Of a stretch of 64,000 bases of DNA, positions 8,240 through 19,281 are shown in pieces. The translations under genes were made by a program, and so were the position numbers. Numbering within the stretch: position 1 is the first letter of the stretch; each line of letters begins with the position of its first letter. The stretch is from Nodularia spumigena CCY9414 (lineage in GTDB: Bacteria > Cyanobacteriota > Cyanobacteriia > Cyanobacteriales > Nostocaceae). The DNA is taken from positions 1,699,545-1,763,544 of the forward strand of contig NZ_CP007203.1 in the NCBI RefSeq assembly GCF_000340565.2, given 5' to 3'. Under the pieces are notes generated by a model, which saw only the letters and a list, made by a program, of their open reading frames with translations, was not told the origin of the DNA and did no database searches.

Positions 8240-9532
8240 TCAAGTAGTATATTCTGCGTTAATTTTCACGTAGTCATAACTTAAATCACAGCCCCAGGCT
8301 TTACCAAAACCATGACCATTCCCAACGTTAACGGCAATAATCACAGGATTATCCACACGTTGACCTTTTGTCATCCCATTAGCCACCACAGAGGAATCAG
8401 CCGCAATTTGTTTTAAATATGCACTGGCTGCTGCACGGTCAAATGGTACTGGTTGACCATTTTCTAATAATAAGAAATCGCCTAATTTTATTTGCAGGTT
8501 GTCTTGTTCAAAATTCACACCTGCACGTCCGGCGGCGGCGGCGATACGTCCCCAATTGGGGTCGCGTCCAAAAATCGCAGATTTAACGAGAGATGAACCA
8601 GCAACGGTTTTGGCTATTTGACGGGCGGAAGCTTGATCATAAGCGCCAGTGACTTGCACTTCAATTAAGCAGGTTGCACCTTCGCCATCACGGGCGATCG
8701 CCTTAGCTAAATGCTGACATACTGCTGTTAACATCGCCTCTAATTTCTCGGCTTCTGCACCCATTTCGGTAATTGCTGGGGTGCGAGATTGACCATTAGC
8801 CAAAGCAATTAAACTGTCATTGGTGCTGGTATCACCATCTACGGTAATGGCATTAAAACTTTGGTCAGCCGCCCTACTTAACATTTGTTGCCACAGATGA
8901 GATGAAACTGCTGCATCACAGGTGACAAATGCCAACATAGTAGCCATATTGGGATGAATCATCCCCGAACCTTTGGAAATACCACCAATTCTGACAGGGC
9001 GTTGGCGCAGCCCGCCGGAGGCATCGCCTATAGTTGTTTCTAGAGCAATGGATTTTGTTACTAAGTCTGTAGTAATAATTGCCCCGGCGGCGGCATCTGA
9101 ACCCGTTTCCGAAAGTGCCGCTACTACCTTGGGAATCCCACTGCGTAAGGCATCCATTTTAATCCGTTGACCAATTACACCCGTAGAAGCCAGCAAAATC
9201 GATTCCGGGGAAATATTCAACTCCCGCGCTAATATTTCCGCAGTTTCTTCGGTATCACGTAAACCTTGCATCCCTGTGGAAGCGTTTGCTTGTCCAGCAT
9301 TGCAGAGAATTGCACGAGCGCTGTGTTTTGCTTGCAAGCGTTGACGACAATAATCCACACAGGCGGCTTTTACTTGGCTAGTGGTAAATACACCAGCTGC
9401 GATCGCCTCTACATCTGACCAGATCAAAGCCAAATCGGGCAATCCCGAAGGCTTTAGCCCTGCGGTGATTCCCGCAGCCTGATAACCTCTTGGTGCTGTC
9501 ACACCACCAGATATTTCTTGCCAATCTGCCAT
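8240..9532 (-). CDS. argJ: Arginine biosynthesis bifunctional protein ArgJ
   Basis: ArgJ transfers the acetyl group of N-acetylornithine to glutamate (and can use acetyl-CoA), closing the cyclic route to ornithine and arginine. The protein shows the self-cleavage site HPNM-A-TML, where the Thr (about residue 198 from the chosen start) becomes the N-terminal nucleophile of the beta chain. It also has the GGISKGSGMIHPNMATML block and ends DYVKINAEYTT as the family does. I chose the ATG at 9532 because GGGGAGAAG sits just upstream; a GTG at 9547 would add five residues. Ahead of VRIGGISKG lies a stretch of about nine extra residues (DASGGLRQR), encoded by a dispersed repeat at about 8997-9028. 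Confidence 0.95.
   Translation of the reverse strand: MADWQEISGGVTAPRGYQAAGITAGLKPSGLPDLALIWSDVEAIAAGVFTTSQVKAACVDYCRQRLQAKHSARAILCNAGQANASTGMQGLRDTEETAEILARELNISPESILLASTGVIGQRIKMDALRSGIPKVVAALSETGSDAAAGAIITTDLVTKSIALETTIGDASGGLRQRPVRIGGISKGSGMIHPNMATMLAFVTCDAAVSSHLWQQMLSRAADQSFNAITVDGDTSTNDSLIALANGQSRTPAITEMGAEAEKLEAMLTAVCQHLAKAIARDGEGATCLIEVQVTGAYDQASARQIAKTVAGSSLVKSAIFGRDPNWGRIAAAAGRAGVNFEQDNLQIKLGDFLLLENGQPVPFDRAAASAYLKQIAADSSVVANGMTKGQRVDNPVIIAVNVGNGHGFGKAWGCDLSYDYVKINAEYTT
8997..9028. repeat. Dispersed GC-rich repeat inside argJ
   Basis: The motif GGCGCAGCCCGCCGGAGGCA and its flanks resemble repeats found between genes in Nostocales, including the related GCCTGCGGCGGGCTACGCC in the 93-bp arms at 3676 and 5134. 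Here it is read through in frame as part of argJ. Confidence 0.6.
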
Positions 9533-10068
9533 TTTTCTTCTCCCCACAACTGTTAGCTGCTTGACTGGCGATTATACCAAGTCTTCACTCACAACTGCCA
9601 GATATTCGCCGAGCATGAAATAAGGAGAGCAGCCACATGGGCAGCTCTCCAGATCATCAGGGTGCATCATCTACATAGCACAGCATAGCATTTTTGCCGT
9701 GAGGTGTAATACCCATTATTTATTTTTGGGATAAATCTTCTTCAGCCCTCAACGACCCTACCCTTCAAAATATGGCTAAAACCACTTGCTAAGAAACTAT
9801 TTCAATTATTTTTTATTGCTTAATATAATATTAAATAATATATTAATTCTTTCTGAGCAACACTCTTAAGTATCAACAGTAATATTTATTTCTATTTATA
9901 AAGATATATATAGCAATCCGAGTTTATTCACCCAGAGGCTAAGATCCCCGACTTGTTTAAGAAGTCGGGGATCTTAATGTTCGTAACTTATTGAGCATTG
10001 CTCAAAAGATATAATTTTTTAACTAATGCTAGTATACAATCATTAGACTAAGTATTTCGTTTTCCAGT
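9533..10068. other. Divergent argJ/CHAD intergenic region with two hairpins
   Basis: No gene is visible. A hairpin with arms GGAGAGC (9625-9631) and GCTCTCC (9645-9651), extended inward by GCC/GGC, lies about 90 bases upstream of argJ and may be in its leader. A strong 14-bp hairpin is at 9941-9975. The rest is AT-rich, and promoters for both genes should lie here, but I cannot place them with confidence. Confidence 0.5.
9941..9975. repeat. 14-bp perfect hairpin repeat
   Basis: Arms AAGATCCCCGACTT (9941-9954) and AAGTCGGGGATCTT (9962-9975) enclose a seven-base loop. From general knowledge this is a recurrent Nostocales intergenic palindrome. No T-run follows, so I do not call it a terminator. 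Confidence 0.8.
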
Positions 10069-11064
10069 ATGACATTATCAGTAAAAACCCCAATAAAAAG
10101 CCTCAAAGACTACGCTTACCAAGCAATTCAACAACACCTCAAGAAAACCGTAAAATGGGAGAAACAAGTTAAGAAAGATGAAGATCCCGAAGCATTGCAT
10201 CAAATGCGAGTCGGGATGCGTCGCCTACGAACTGCAATCAGTAGGTTTAATTTAGTATTGGATTTACCGCAGCCAGCCAGTGATAAAAAAATCGGTAAAA
10301 TTGCTCGTCTTCTAGGCAATCTGAGAGACATAGATGTACTCAAAGAAACTTTAGTAAACCGTTACCAACCACATTTACCTCAAAAAGAACAAAAAGTTCT
10401 GCAAACAGCTTTCGATGCTTTAGATAAACAACGCGAAAAGGCATTATTCAAGACACAGACAACATTACAAAGTGAAGCTTACAAATCTCTCAAACAAGCA
10501 TTAAAAGTTTGGTTAGATAAACCCATTTATCAGCCTTTGGCATCTCTACCCATTCAACAAGTGCTACCAGATTTACTTTTACCTGAAGTGAGTAATTTTT
10601 TGTTACATCCAGGGTGGCTAGTGGGAACTGCTGTTGTCGATTCCGAGGTAAAAATTTGCACAAACTGGCAACCAGAAAACATAGAACAAGAATTGACAAC
10701 TCAAGGGGAAAGCATTCATAATTTAAGGAAACAAGCCAAACGTGTGCGTTACCAAATGGAGTTATTTAGTGACTTATATGGTGAGTCTTACGCGGCTTAT
10801 GTTGGAGAAGTGAAAAGCATCCAAGACATATTAGGAAATATGCAAGATAGTGTAGTTATGGGTGAGTGGCTTGCAGAGATATTCAAATCAGAAATTGATG
10901 CTGATCTGCCAACCCTTGCTACTGTATTAAAGGAAAATCGTTATCAGTTTTGGCAGCAATGGCAACCGTTGCAAGAGCGCTATTTGCAAGCTGAACACCG
11001 ACACAATTTTCATTTAACAATACTCAACTCCATGCCATTAAATAATCATCTTAGCGGCGAGTAG
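10069..11064 (+). CDS. CHAD domain-containing protein
   Basis: The 331-residue, mostly helical protein carries both conserved CHAD histidine motifs: ALHQMRVGMRRLRT (about 44-57) and IHNLRKQAKRVRYQMELF (about 217-234). The clustered Arg and Lys on these helices are what lets CHAD proteins bind polyphosphate. No CYTH phosphatase domain is fused. The stop overlaps the end of the convergent gene by 14 bases. A phosphate-related role would fit the PiT transporter 7 kb away, but that is only a loose association. Confidence 0.9.
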   Translation: MTLSVKTPIKSLKDYAYQAIQQHLKKTVKWEKQVKKDEDPEALHQMRVGMRRLRTAISRFNLVLDLPQPASDKKIGKIARLLGNLRDIDVLKETLVNRYQPHLPQKEQKVLQTAFDALDKQREKALFKTQTTLQSEAYKSLKQALKVWLDKPIYQPLASLPIQQVLPDLLLPEVSNFLLHPGWLVGTAVVDSEVKICTNWQPENIEQELTTQGESIHNLRKQAKRVRYQMELFSDLYGESYAAYVGEVKSIQDILGNMQDSVVMGEWLAEIFKSEIDADLPTLATVLKENRYQFWQQWQPLQERYLQAEHRHNFHLTILNSMPLNNHLSGE

Positions 11065-11725
11065 ATAAGCTGATAGGAGCCTCAAGGGATAACACATAAA
11101 TACTACTTTGGGGAATCTGCACAACACGGGTATTTTCTGGCGAACCTAAGCCAGTGAGGAACCCCACAATGCTGCCCAGCATTGCACCCCGGTCAAACTG
11201 TTTTGGATCACCTTGGCTGAAAAAGCCCAAAGTATCCCCACCAATTTGGCTCCAAATTGAACTATTTTCCACAGCTTTATCATTAGCTCGTTTGTAGGTA
11301 ATAGTAGTACCGGGAATTGTTTGACTCGATGCTTTAATAGAAACAATTCGACCATTAATTACCAAAGATTGAGCGACAATTTTCACACCCCCGTCTGTAG
11401 GTTTGAGGTTAATAGTTACAGGGGCATTTTTAGGCACTATAATATTACCTTGATTATCTTCAATAGCATTAGTTAAAGGAACGGTGAGAGGATAAGCCTT
11501 GCTTTGCCCAACATCAATAGTCACGGATGCTGGAAATTTGACAATAATTGCTGTATCTTGAGGAATTGTGATATCTTCACTAACTGCTTGGGTTTGAGAT
11601 TGCCCAGTAGGCTGAGGAGGAACAGGTTGAGCGCTAGCTGGCAATGTGATGAAACCTAACAAATAAATAGAATAGGTAAGGTTGAATAACATTTGCATTT
11701 TCATGGTGCGAAGAACTAGCCTCAA
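11051..11725 (-). CDS. Secreted hypothetical protein, beta-rich
   Basis: The 224 residues start with a signal peptide (hydrophobic LFNLTYSIYLLGFITLPASAQ, likely cut after ASA near residue 32; the functional start may be Met8 or Met10). A Pro/Gln-rich linker follows, then a domain rich in beta strands and Val/Ile (about 50-150). A Gly-rich hydrophobic segment (RGAMLGSIVGFLTGLGSP, about 180-197) and the strand-like tail QIPQSSIYVLSLEAPI close the protein. I have seen similar cyanobacterial proteins annotated loosely as TrbI-like, but nothing here proves that. It is probably periplasmic or outer-membrane associated. Confidence 0.65.
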   Translation of the reverse strand: MRLVLRTMKMQMLFNLTYSIYLLGFITLPASAQPVPPQPTGQSQTQAVSEDITIPQDTAIIVKFPASVTIDVGQSKAYPLTVPLTNAIEDNQGNIIVPKNAPVTINLKPTDGGVKIVAQSLVINGRIVSIKASSQTIPGTTITYKRANDKAVENSSIWSQIGGDTLGFFSQGDPKQFDRGAMLGSIVGFLTGLGSPENTRVVQIPQSSIYVLSLEAPISLSTRR

Positions 11726-11891
11726 ATGCTTATTAAATTAAGGATACAGCAACTTATAGTCAAAAAAGATAGGTCTAGATTTATCAATAAGACTTATCAT
11801 TCTGGACAAAAAGCCTAAATTTCCTGGTTTTTTGGTAGAAGAGTTGCCTTAAATTTGAGTTAGCATAACCTTGGGTGTTTGGAGAAAGGCG

Positions 11892-12527
11892 ATGAGCAAA
11901 AAAAAGTTGAGTCAAGTTGGGAACCAACAAGGCAGTTCAGCTGTCGAAATATTTAAGAGTAAAACGATTCGGCTGACAACGCCAGTTTTGGCTATAGCCG
12001 GATGGTTGGCAATGATGACTTCAAGTATGGCTGTAACGAACTCTTACGCCAACGATTACCGTGTCTGTACAGCTCGACTGTTGAATTTGGGCATCACAAA
12101 ACAAGCGGTATCACAAGGATGTGCAAAAGCTCTCCGTCCGAGAGACTTGTCTTCTTGCGTGGTGAAAATTAATCAGCAAACTCAAATTAGTGCCGTCGAT
12201 GCTCTCTCTTCCTGTGGGCAAGCCCGGAGACCTCAAGATTTATCTACTTGTGTAGCTGGTATTGCCAGCAATGCTCCAGAAGCTGTTCACACCACAGTTT
12301 TAAATTATTGTGGCCGTAGTTTGTTGCCTGAGCGTTTCGCTCAGTGTGTTGTGGGTTTAAGTAGTGATACTAGTATTCCACCTACCCAGGCAATGGATAC
12401 TTGTATCGATGCCAGTGATTCTGTTAGTGGCTTTTCACCTGCATCTGCACCACAAGATCGAGTTTTCACACAATTTAGTCCCTCTTTTGAGGTGACTCCA
12501 ATGCCAGGGAATGTCAGAAGTCAATAA
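11892..12527 (+). CDS. Secreted protein with repeated Cys motifs
   Basis: From the ATG at 11892, preceded by GGAGAAAGG, the protein has about 211 residues; a TTG at 11871 is a poorer start. A hydrophobic segment (TPVLAIAGWLAMMTSSMAV) and a probable cleavage near SYA indicate export. The mature part has at least three related units: LRPRDLSSCVVKI, RRPQDLSTCVAGI and LLPERFAQCVVGL, each preceded by another Cys (GCAKA, SCGQA, YCGRS), about 35-40 residues apart. The paired Cys suggest disulphides in the periplasm. I do not recognise a named family. A hairpin with T-rich sequence follows at 12561. Confidence 0.7.
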   Translation: MSKKKLSQVGNQQGSSAVEIFKSKTIRLTTPVLAIAGWLAMMTSSMAVTNSYANDYRVCTARLLNLGITKQAVSQGCAKALRPRDLSSCVVKINQQTQISAVDALSSCGQARRPQDLSTCVAGIASNAPEAVHTTVLNYCGRSLLPERFAQCVVGLSSDTSIPPTQAMDTCIDASDSVSGFSPASAPQDRVFTQFSPSFEVTPMPGNVRSQ

Positions 12528-12948
12528 AATAGCACGTATTTAAATTAATTAATTTTCTCTAGGCTGGGCTTACAGCCCGCCTATTCTTTTGTGTGCAAAA
12601 AAAGGCTGATATAACAAAAGTCAGCAGGGGCATATTGCAATATGCCCGGACAAAAGTCAAAAGGTTTTGATTCTGAGCTTTTTCACTGTTCTGTAGGGGA
12701 TTTCCCTGAATTAAGTTTTCCAACTGACACATCCAACACAACTTTTTTCTCTTTGTTTTCCTTGTTTTCCTTGTTTTCCTTGTCCCGCTATCTTAGGTAA
12801 TGGGCTATTTTTTTTATTTATCAGTCTCTAAACCCTTTCACGTTCGCGTCTTTGCAGGTTCACAGAACCGGCTTTTTGTGGGGTATGGTCGTTCTATTGA
12901 CATTTTGCTGTATTAGTACAAGGTGTTAATGGTATAACACCTGAACTA
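12528..12948. other. Region between two converging genes, with palindromes
   Basis: No gene is supported. It holds a terminator-like hairpin (12561-12582), a perfect 20-bp palindrome GGGCATATTGCAATATGCCC (12628-12647), and tandem CCTTGTTTT units at about 12755-12785. The hetR gene ends at 12949 on the opposite strand, so its transcript also terminates in this interval. Confidence 0.5.
12561..12582 (+). terminator. Hairpin downstream of the Cys-repeat gene
   Basis: AGGCTGGGCT and AGCCCGCCT pair around a three-base loop with one bulged base, followed by ATTCTTTTG. This fits a modest intrinsic terminator for the gene that ends at 12527. Confidence 0.5.
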
Positions 12949-14702
<1,754 letters not shown>

Positions 14703-17264
14703 TTAATTTTCCGAGCGAGAAGGTTTAACCTGAGTTCGCATTTTCTCAAAGCTGTAAGCCGCTACCCCAAAACTTACGAACACTACTCCCATAACTTGCG
14801 CCACTTCCAAGGTTTCCTGAAGTATCAAACCAGCAAAAACTACGGTTAAGATGGGGACTCCTGCGCCGATAATCGCCGAGGGTAACGCACCTAATTTGCG
14901 AATCCCAACGTTGTTCAGCACATAGCCTACTAGGGTGAGAACACCCAAAATAAAAGCACTCAAAATCAGTTCGAGCCAATTCGACTGCTGAACAGCAAAA
15001 CTCAAATTGCTTGGTAAGGGAAGCATCAAACAGATAAAACTCAACACCAGCATGGTGGTAAAGTTAATTACCGTAAAAGAGACGGGATGCAGTTTAGTAG
15101 CACATACCCGCGTCAAAATCACGTAGCAAGCAAAAGCTACGCCAGCGAAGATGGCTGTGCTGCTTCCCAGGGAGAAATTAGCCAAACCAAGGCTTGCAGA
15201 ACCGCCTAAAACCAGTAATTCGCCGCAGAAAATAGCACCCATAGCAGCAGAGCGGAATCCATTAGGGCGATCGCGAAACAGTAACCACGAGAGAAGTCCG
15301 CTCATCATGGGGTAGACAAAGAACAAAGCGATCGCCATTCCAGTTGCTACCTGACCAATAGCAACATAGATCAGCACCTGAGATAAAAACAAAAAGCAAC
15401 CACTGGCGATAGACAACTGTAAAATTCTTTGTTTCTTGACACTACTATTGGGAGTAGAACTACCACCTAATGATTTCAAAATATTTTGCATATCTTGCCA
15501 TACTTGTGGATGCATCATGGGAGCCAAGAGTAACATTAGTGGCACAACCACGAGCAACCGAAGCATTAAAATTAACAGGATATTACCCAGTGTGGGCGAA
15601 ATAATTCCCTCTATCTCTAAAACTCCAAAATTGTCGTAAGCTTTAAAAAACATCCCCTTGATGACTATGTTATACAGCGATGATACAACCGTTGACAACA
15701 CAACCAGCAAGAAACCTATCTGGATGGGCGAAAAGGTTCGGGAGCTAGGTGAATGTGATGATGCAAGTTTTGCTTTTTCCTTGGTTGCTGGTTGAGAAGT
15801 TAGGGGTTTAGTCTTGCGTTCCAAGGATTCCCTGTTGATAACAGAAATGGGTTCGGGAGCATTTCCCGACTTTGGTGGGGATTTGGTTTCACCTTCAGAA
15901 AATTCCCTGTTGATAACAGAAATGGGTTCGGGAGCATTTCCCGACTTTGGTGGGGATTTGGTTTCACCTTCAGAAAATTCACTGCTGATAACCGAAATGG
16001 GTTCGGGAGCATTTCCCGACTTTGGTGGGGATTTGGTTTCACCTTCAGAAAATTCACTGCTGATAACCGAAATTGGTTCCTTAGCATTTCCCGATGCTGG
16101 TGGGGATTTGGTTTCACCTCCAGAAAATTCACTGCTGATAACCGAAATTGGTTCGGGAGCATTTCCCGGTGCTGGTGGGGATTTGGTTTCAGCTTCAGAA
16201 AATTCACTGCTGATAACCGAAATTGGTTCGGGAGCATTTCCCGGTGCTGGTGGGGATTTGGTTTCACCTTCAGAAAATTCCCTGTTGATAACAGAAATTG
16301 GTTCGGGAGCATTTCCTTGATCGGATGAGAATTTAGTTTCGCGTTCAAAAGATTCCCTGCTGGGTAATGAACTGGGTTGACTTACTTTTCCTGGCTCTAG
16401 TGGGGATTTCGTCTCGCTTTCAAAGCCACTACCGATGACTGAAATTGGTTCAGTGGCTATTGACCGTATTTTCTCGGAGGATAACCCTCCTGTAAAAGGA
16501 GCAGTATTGTTGCTTTCAGATACGTCTCCAGTAGTTTCTCCAGTAGTTGTAGAACTTGGCTCGGTGGTGCTGGTCTTGATGACTCCTGATTGTAAATGTG
16601 TCTGAGAGGAACGGGGCGGTTGTTGCTCCGTAGGTGGCAAAATAGTAGATGGTGGTGCTGTGACTATTGCTGGTGAAATTTCTTTTGTTGTTTTTTCTAG
16701 TTCACCGCGTAGATGATTAATAAATTCCTCTACAATTGCTTCCCCCTGCTGCTGTTGGCTCTGCATCCGAGACAACTGTTGGGAAAGATTATTTTGATAA
16801 TTCTTCAGTTCCTGTTGTAAAGAGTTAAAGGTAATGGTCAGAGTATCATCCAAACTACCAAGCATTTGTTCAGCATTGTGATTTTTATCCCCTGCTGACT
16901 TCATAGCAGAGCGTTCCTGGGAATTACCTTCTGCTGATTTGCTGGCTAAACTTGCTAGTGATGATTGCAGTTGGGAAGATATATGCTTGGCTAAGGCTTC
17001 TGACAGCTGACGAATCAACACTTGCTGTTCAGTGATTTGTCGTACCTGTTGTAAGTGTTCCTTTTCCTCTAGCAACTGTTGGATTTCGTCAGATAAACGA
17101 GTTTTATCCGCCTGAAGCCGTTTTATTTCTTCTTGTAAGGATCTCAGCACATTTTGCTGGAGACTTTCTAAATCCTCCACTACAGCCCATAAAGCTGTCT
17201 CTGCTGCTCTGGATAGATCGCCTCTGACTCGCGGGTTGTCTGGTCGCTTCTCAAATCGCCCCAT
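14703..17264 (-). CDS. Coiled-coil / repeat / EamA-transporter fusion protein
   Basis: The 853 residues fall into three parts. About 20-120 is coiled coil (LEEKEHLQQVRQITEQQVLI), with a further helical stretch to about 200. About 200-500 is low-complexity Pro/Ser/Glu/Thr sequence with seven near-identical 24-residue repeats (about 315-484; unit GNAPEPISVISSEFSEGETK...). About 520-840 holds ten hydrophobic helices of the EamA/DMT drug-metabolite transporter type, with the duplicated five-helix layout (GMAIALFFVYPMMSGLLSWL in the first half, GALPSAIIGAGVPILTVVFA in the second). The substrate is unknown. The large soluble N-terminus is not usual for EamA transporters and may anchor or sense something. 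The gene is divergent from nothing; the 600-base gap upstream presumably holds its promoter. Confidence 0.8.
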   Translation of the reverse strand: MGRFEKRPDNPRVRGDLSRAAETALWAVVEDLESLQQNVLRSLQEEIKRLQADKTRLSDEIQQLLEEKEHLQQVRQITEQQVLIRQLSEALAKHISSQLQSSLASLASKSAEGNSQERSAMKSAGDKNHNAEQMLGSLDDTLTITFNSLQQELKNYQNNLSQQLSRMQSQQQQGEAIVEEFINHLRGELEKTTKEISPAIVTAPPSTILPPTEQQPPRSSQTHLQSGVIKTSTTEPSSTTTGETTGDVSESNNTAPFTGGLSSEKIRSIATEPISVIGSGFESETKSPLEPGKVSQPSSLPSRESFERETKFSSDQGNAPEPISVINREFSEGETKSPPAPGNAPEPISVISSEFSEAETKSPPAPGNAPEPISVISSEFSGGETKSPPASGNAKEPISVISSEFSEGETKSPPKSGNAPEPISVISSEFSEGETKSPPKSGNAPEPISVINREFSEGETKSPPKSGNAPEPISVINRESLERKTKPLTSQPATKEKAKLASSHSPSSRTFSPIQIGFLLVVLSTVVSSLYNIVIKGMFFKAYDNFGVLEIEGIISPTLGNILLILMLRLLVVVPLMLLLAPMMHPQVWQDMQNILKSLGGSSTPNSSVKKQRILQLSIASGCFLFLSQVLIYVAIGQVATGMAIALFFVYPMMSGLLSWLLFRDRPNGFRSAAMGAIFCGELLVLGGSASLGLANFSLGSSTAIFAGVAFACYVILTRVCATKLHPVSFTVINFTTMLVLSFICLMLPLPSNLSFAVQQSNWLELILSAFILGVLTLVGYVLNNVGIRKLGALPSAIIGAGVPILTVVFAGLILQETLEVAQVMGVVFVSFGVAAYSFEKMRTQVKPSRSEN
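15815..16320. repeat. 72-bp tandem repeat within the EamA fusion gene
   Basis: Seven copies of a 72-bp unit (24 codons). Neighbouring units are nearly identical and differ in a few codons (for example SGNA/PGNA and SSEF/NREF). The period is a multiple of three and contains no stop in the other frames, so long shadow reading frames exist on both strands. Confidence 0.9.
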
Positions 17265-17872
17265 TAGCTTTTAACCTCTAACACCTGGAAGATAAAGCTG
17301 CTTTGTGTAAACTTGCTTGGCACTCATACAGATTTCCTGTATTTTGTCAGATAAGCGGAAAACTTTGGCAGGAATTGCGTACATAAATGTAATTTTGTCA
17401 TGCTGAGTACAAGGTTGGCAAAGTATCTAATTTATTTGCATAACAGCCCTACTATACTGTCTGATCTTCAGCATCACAGAACTGTCTGCCTTGAGACGTA
17501 TTTAAATTAACGGTTCTCTGGTGAGAGTGGATGAGGAAAAAAACATCATACCTAATATCAATACTGTTTTTTTAATAGCAGCAGTATTTATCAAAAGCTT
17601 ATAAATACGTTTATTGCCACAACAGGATTATCAAAGTTATGGGCTTGTATGTCAATTTTTGGAGAATGTAGCTTGTGTGACAGTTTACATTCTTAATAGG
17701 TATTAAACTAATGTTCCGCAGAAATTTCAAGTATGACTATCCCCTGTCAACTATTTTAATGAATTAACTGCTATTCTGCAAAAACAGACTCTGGTTTTGG
17801 TCGAGTAGTAGTCTGATTTTCAGAGAACAGCTATAGAAATATGAATTTATTAGGATACATAAAGAATAAATT
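17265..17872. other. Intergenic region upstream of the EamA fusion gene
   Basis: AT-rich, 608 bases, no gene or RNA recognised. It should hold the promoter of the gene starting at 17264 and the transcript end of the phosphate transporter. Confidence 0.4.
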
Positions 17873-19162
17873 TTAGAGGAATAAAATTCTGGCTGTGCTA
17901 AAGATGGTAGCGCTGAGGATTGCACTCACGGGAAGTGTAATCAGCCATGCAAGCCCAATACCTTGTAGAGTTTGAAATTTAATTGATTTGAAATTTTGCA
18001 CCAGTCCAACACCGACGACACCACCAACAAGAGCATGGGAGGTGGAGACAGGTAAACCTAACCGGGAGGCTAGGAGGATGGTGGTGGCGGTTGCAAGTTC
18101 GGCACAGAATCCACTACTAGGTTGTAAAGAAATGATGTTTTCGCCAATGGTGGCGATCACTTTTTTACCCCAGACGGCTAAACCAGCGACAATACCAGCA
18201 CCACCAAGGATTAAAATCCAGATGGGGATAGTAATGCCATTGATCGGTACGCTACCAGTGTAATTAGTATAGACGATCGCAGCTAAAGGAGCGATCGCAT
18301 TACCAACGTCGTTAGAACCATGAGCAAAGGCGACAAAGCAAGCACTGAGAACTTGAAACCGACCGAATAGGCGTTCAATGGGAGTGGGGAGTGGGGAGTG
18401 GGGAGTGGGGAGTATTTGCTCTTTGTCTGCTGTATTCTCTACTTGTTCTAACTGTCGCCAACTAATGACTGTGAGTGCAATGGCTGCAACTGCACCTGTG
18501 AACAGGGGAATGTCATAATTAGGTAAGTTTAAACCAATGCGGTGATTCAAGTAATTGGTGAGGGGTTGCGTTAAGGAAGGTAGGACAATTACACCAAATA
18601 TTCCTAGCAGAATTACACTCAGCCAAGGAATCCATTGTTGTAGTTGTGCGACTTGATTTGGTTGATCTAAAATCCAGTGCTTGATTTGACTGTAGAATAA
18701 AGCGGCGATCGCACTACTAATAATCGGCGTACAAATCCAGCCAATGGTGACTAAGCCAATGGATGACCAATTAATTGCATCTACTCCCACCGCTACCCAA
18801 CTAAATCCAGCGATCGCACCGACAACTGCATGAGATGATGCTACAGGTAAACCGCGCGAGGTGGCGATTTGCAACCATAACCCACAGGTAATTAACACTG
18901 CTACCATACCAGTTACGTAAATTTCTGGTGTAGCAGCGAATAAAATCGGATTGGCGATTTTCGTAGCTAAGGTTTGGGATACTTCCTCCCCAAATAATAC
19001 CGCACCCGTAAACTCTAAAATCCCAGCAATAATTATCGCCTGTTTCAGGGTGATAGCTTTGGAACCTACAGAGGTTCCCATTGAGTTAGCGACATCGTTA
19101 GCGCCGAGATTCCAGGCGACGTAAAAGGCTAGTAGGGCGACTAAAATTAATGTTATGGACAT
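17873..19162 (-). CDS. PiT-family inorganic phosphate transporter
   Basis: This 429-residue membrane protein has the two signature repeats of PiT/PHO4 carriers: GANDVANSMGTSVGSKAIT (about 20-38) and AHGSNDVGNAIAPLAAIVY (about 282-300). Two matching blocks of hydrophobic helices surround a central cytoplasmic loop. It imports phosphate, usually as a metal-phosphate complex coupled to cations. The central loop contains PTPHSPLPTP, encoded by a run of GGGGAGT heptamers at about 18380-18413, a microsatellite-like insertion in a part that tolerates length change. The gene appears intact and is not in a visible operon. Confidence 0.95.
   Translation of the reverse strand: MSITLILVALLAFYVAWNLGANDVANSMGTSVGSKAITLKQAIIIAGILEFTGAVLFGEEVSQTLATKIANPILFAATPEIYVTGMVAVLITCGLWLQIATSRGLPVASSHAVVGAIAGFSWVAVGVDAINWSSIGLVTIGWICTPIISSAIAALFYSQIKHWILDQPNQVAQLQQWIPWLSVILLGIFGVIVLPSLTQPLTNYLNHRIGLNLPNYDIPLFTGAVAAIALTVISWRQLEQVENTADKEQILPTPHSPLPTPIERLFGRFQVLSACFVAFAHGSNDVGNAIAPLAAIVYTNYTGSVPINGITIPIWILILGGAGIVAGLAVWGKKVIATIGENIISLQPSSGFCAELATATTILLASRLGLPVSTSHALVGGVVGVGLVQNFKSIKFQTLQGIGLAWLITLPVSAILSATIFSTARILFL
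18380..18413. repeat. GGGGAGT heptamer run within the phosphate transporter gene
   Basis: About four head-to-tail copies of GGGGAGT, the same simple sequence seen between genes at about 36652-36682 (as CCCCACT). Here it is translated in frame in the central loop. Confidence 0.75.
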
Positions 19163-19281
19163 TGAGCGGGGGGGTAGATGGAAAGAAAATAGCGGTTCTC
19201 AGATAAATCAAAAGCAAGGGCTTATCGTAAAATATCGAGAAGCGCTATAAATATTTTCTACTGTTATCTTGTTTGCCCGGA

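Noticed and set aside
9941-9975. Intrinsic terminator at the 14-bp hairpin.
   Set aside because: No T-run follows on either strand, and it lies between diverging genes. It is a dispersed palindrome.
15800-16348. Long open frames on both strands across the EamA fusion gene (182 and 168 codons).
   Set aside because: They arise from the 72-bp tandem repeat, whose period is a multiple of three and which lacks stops in these frames. Only the 853-residue frame extends into recognisable domains.
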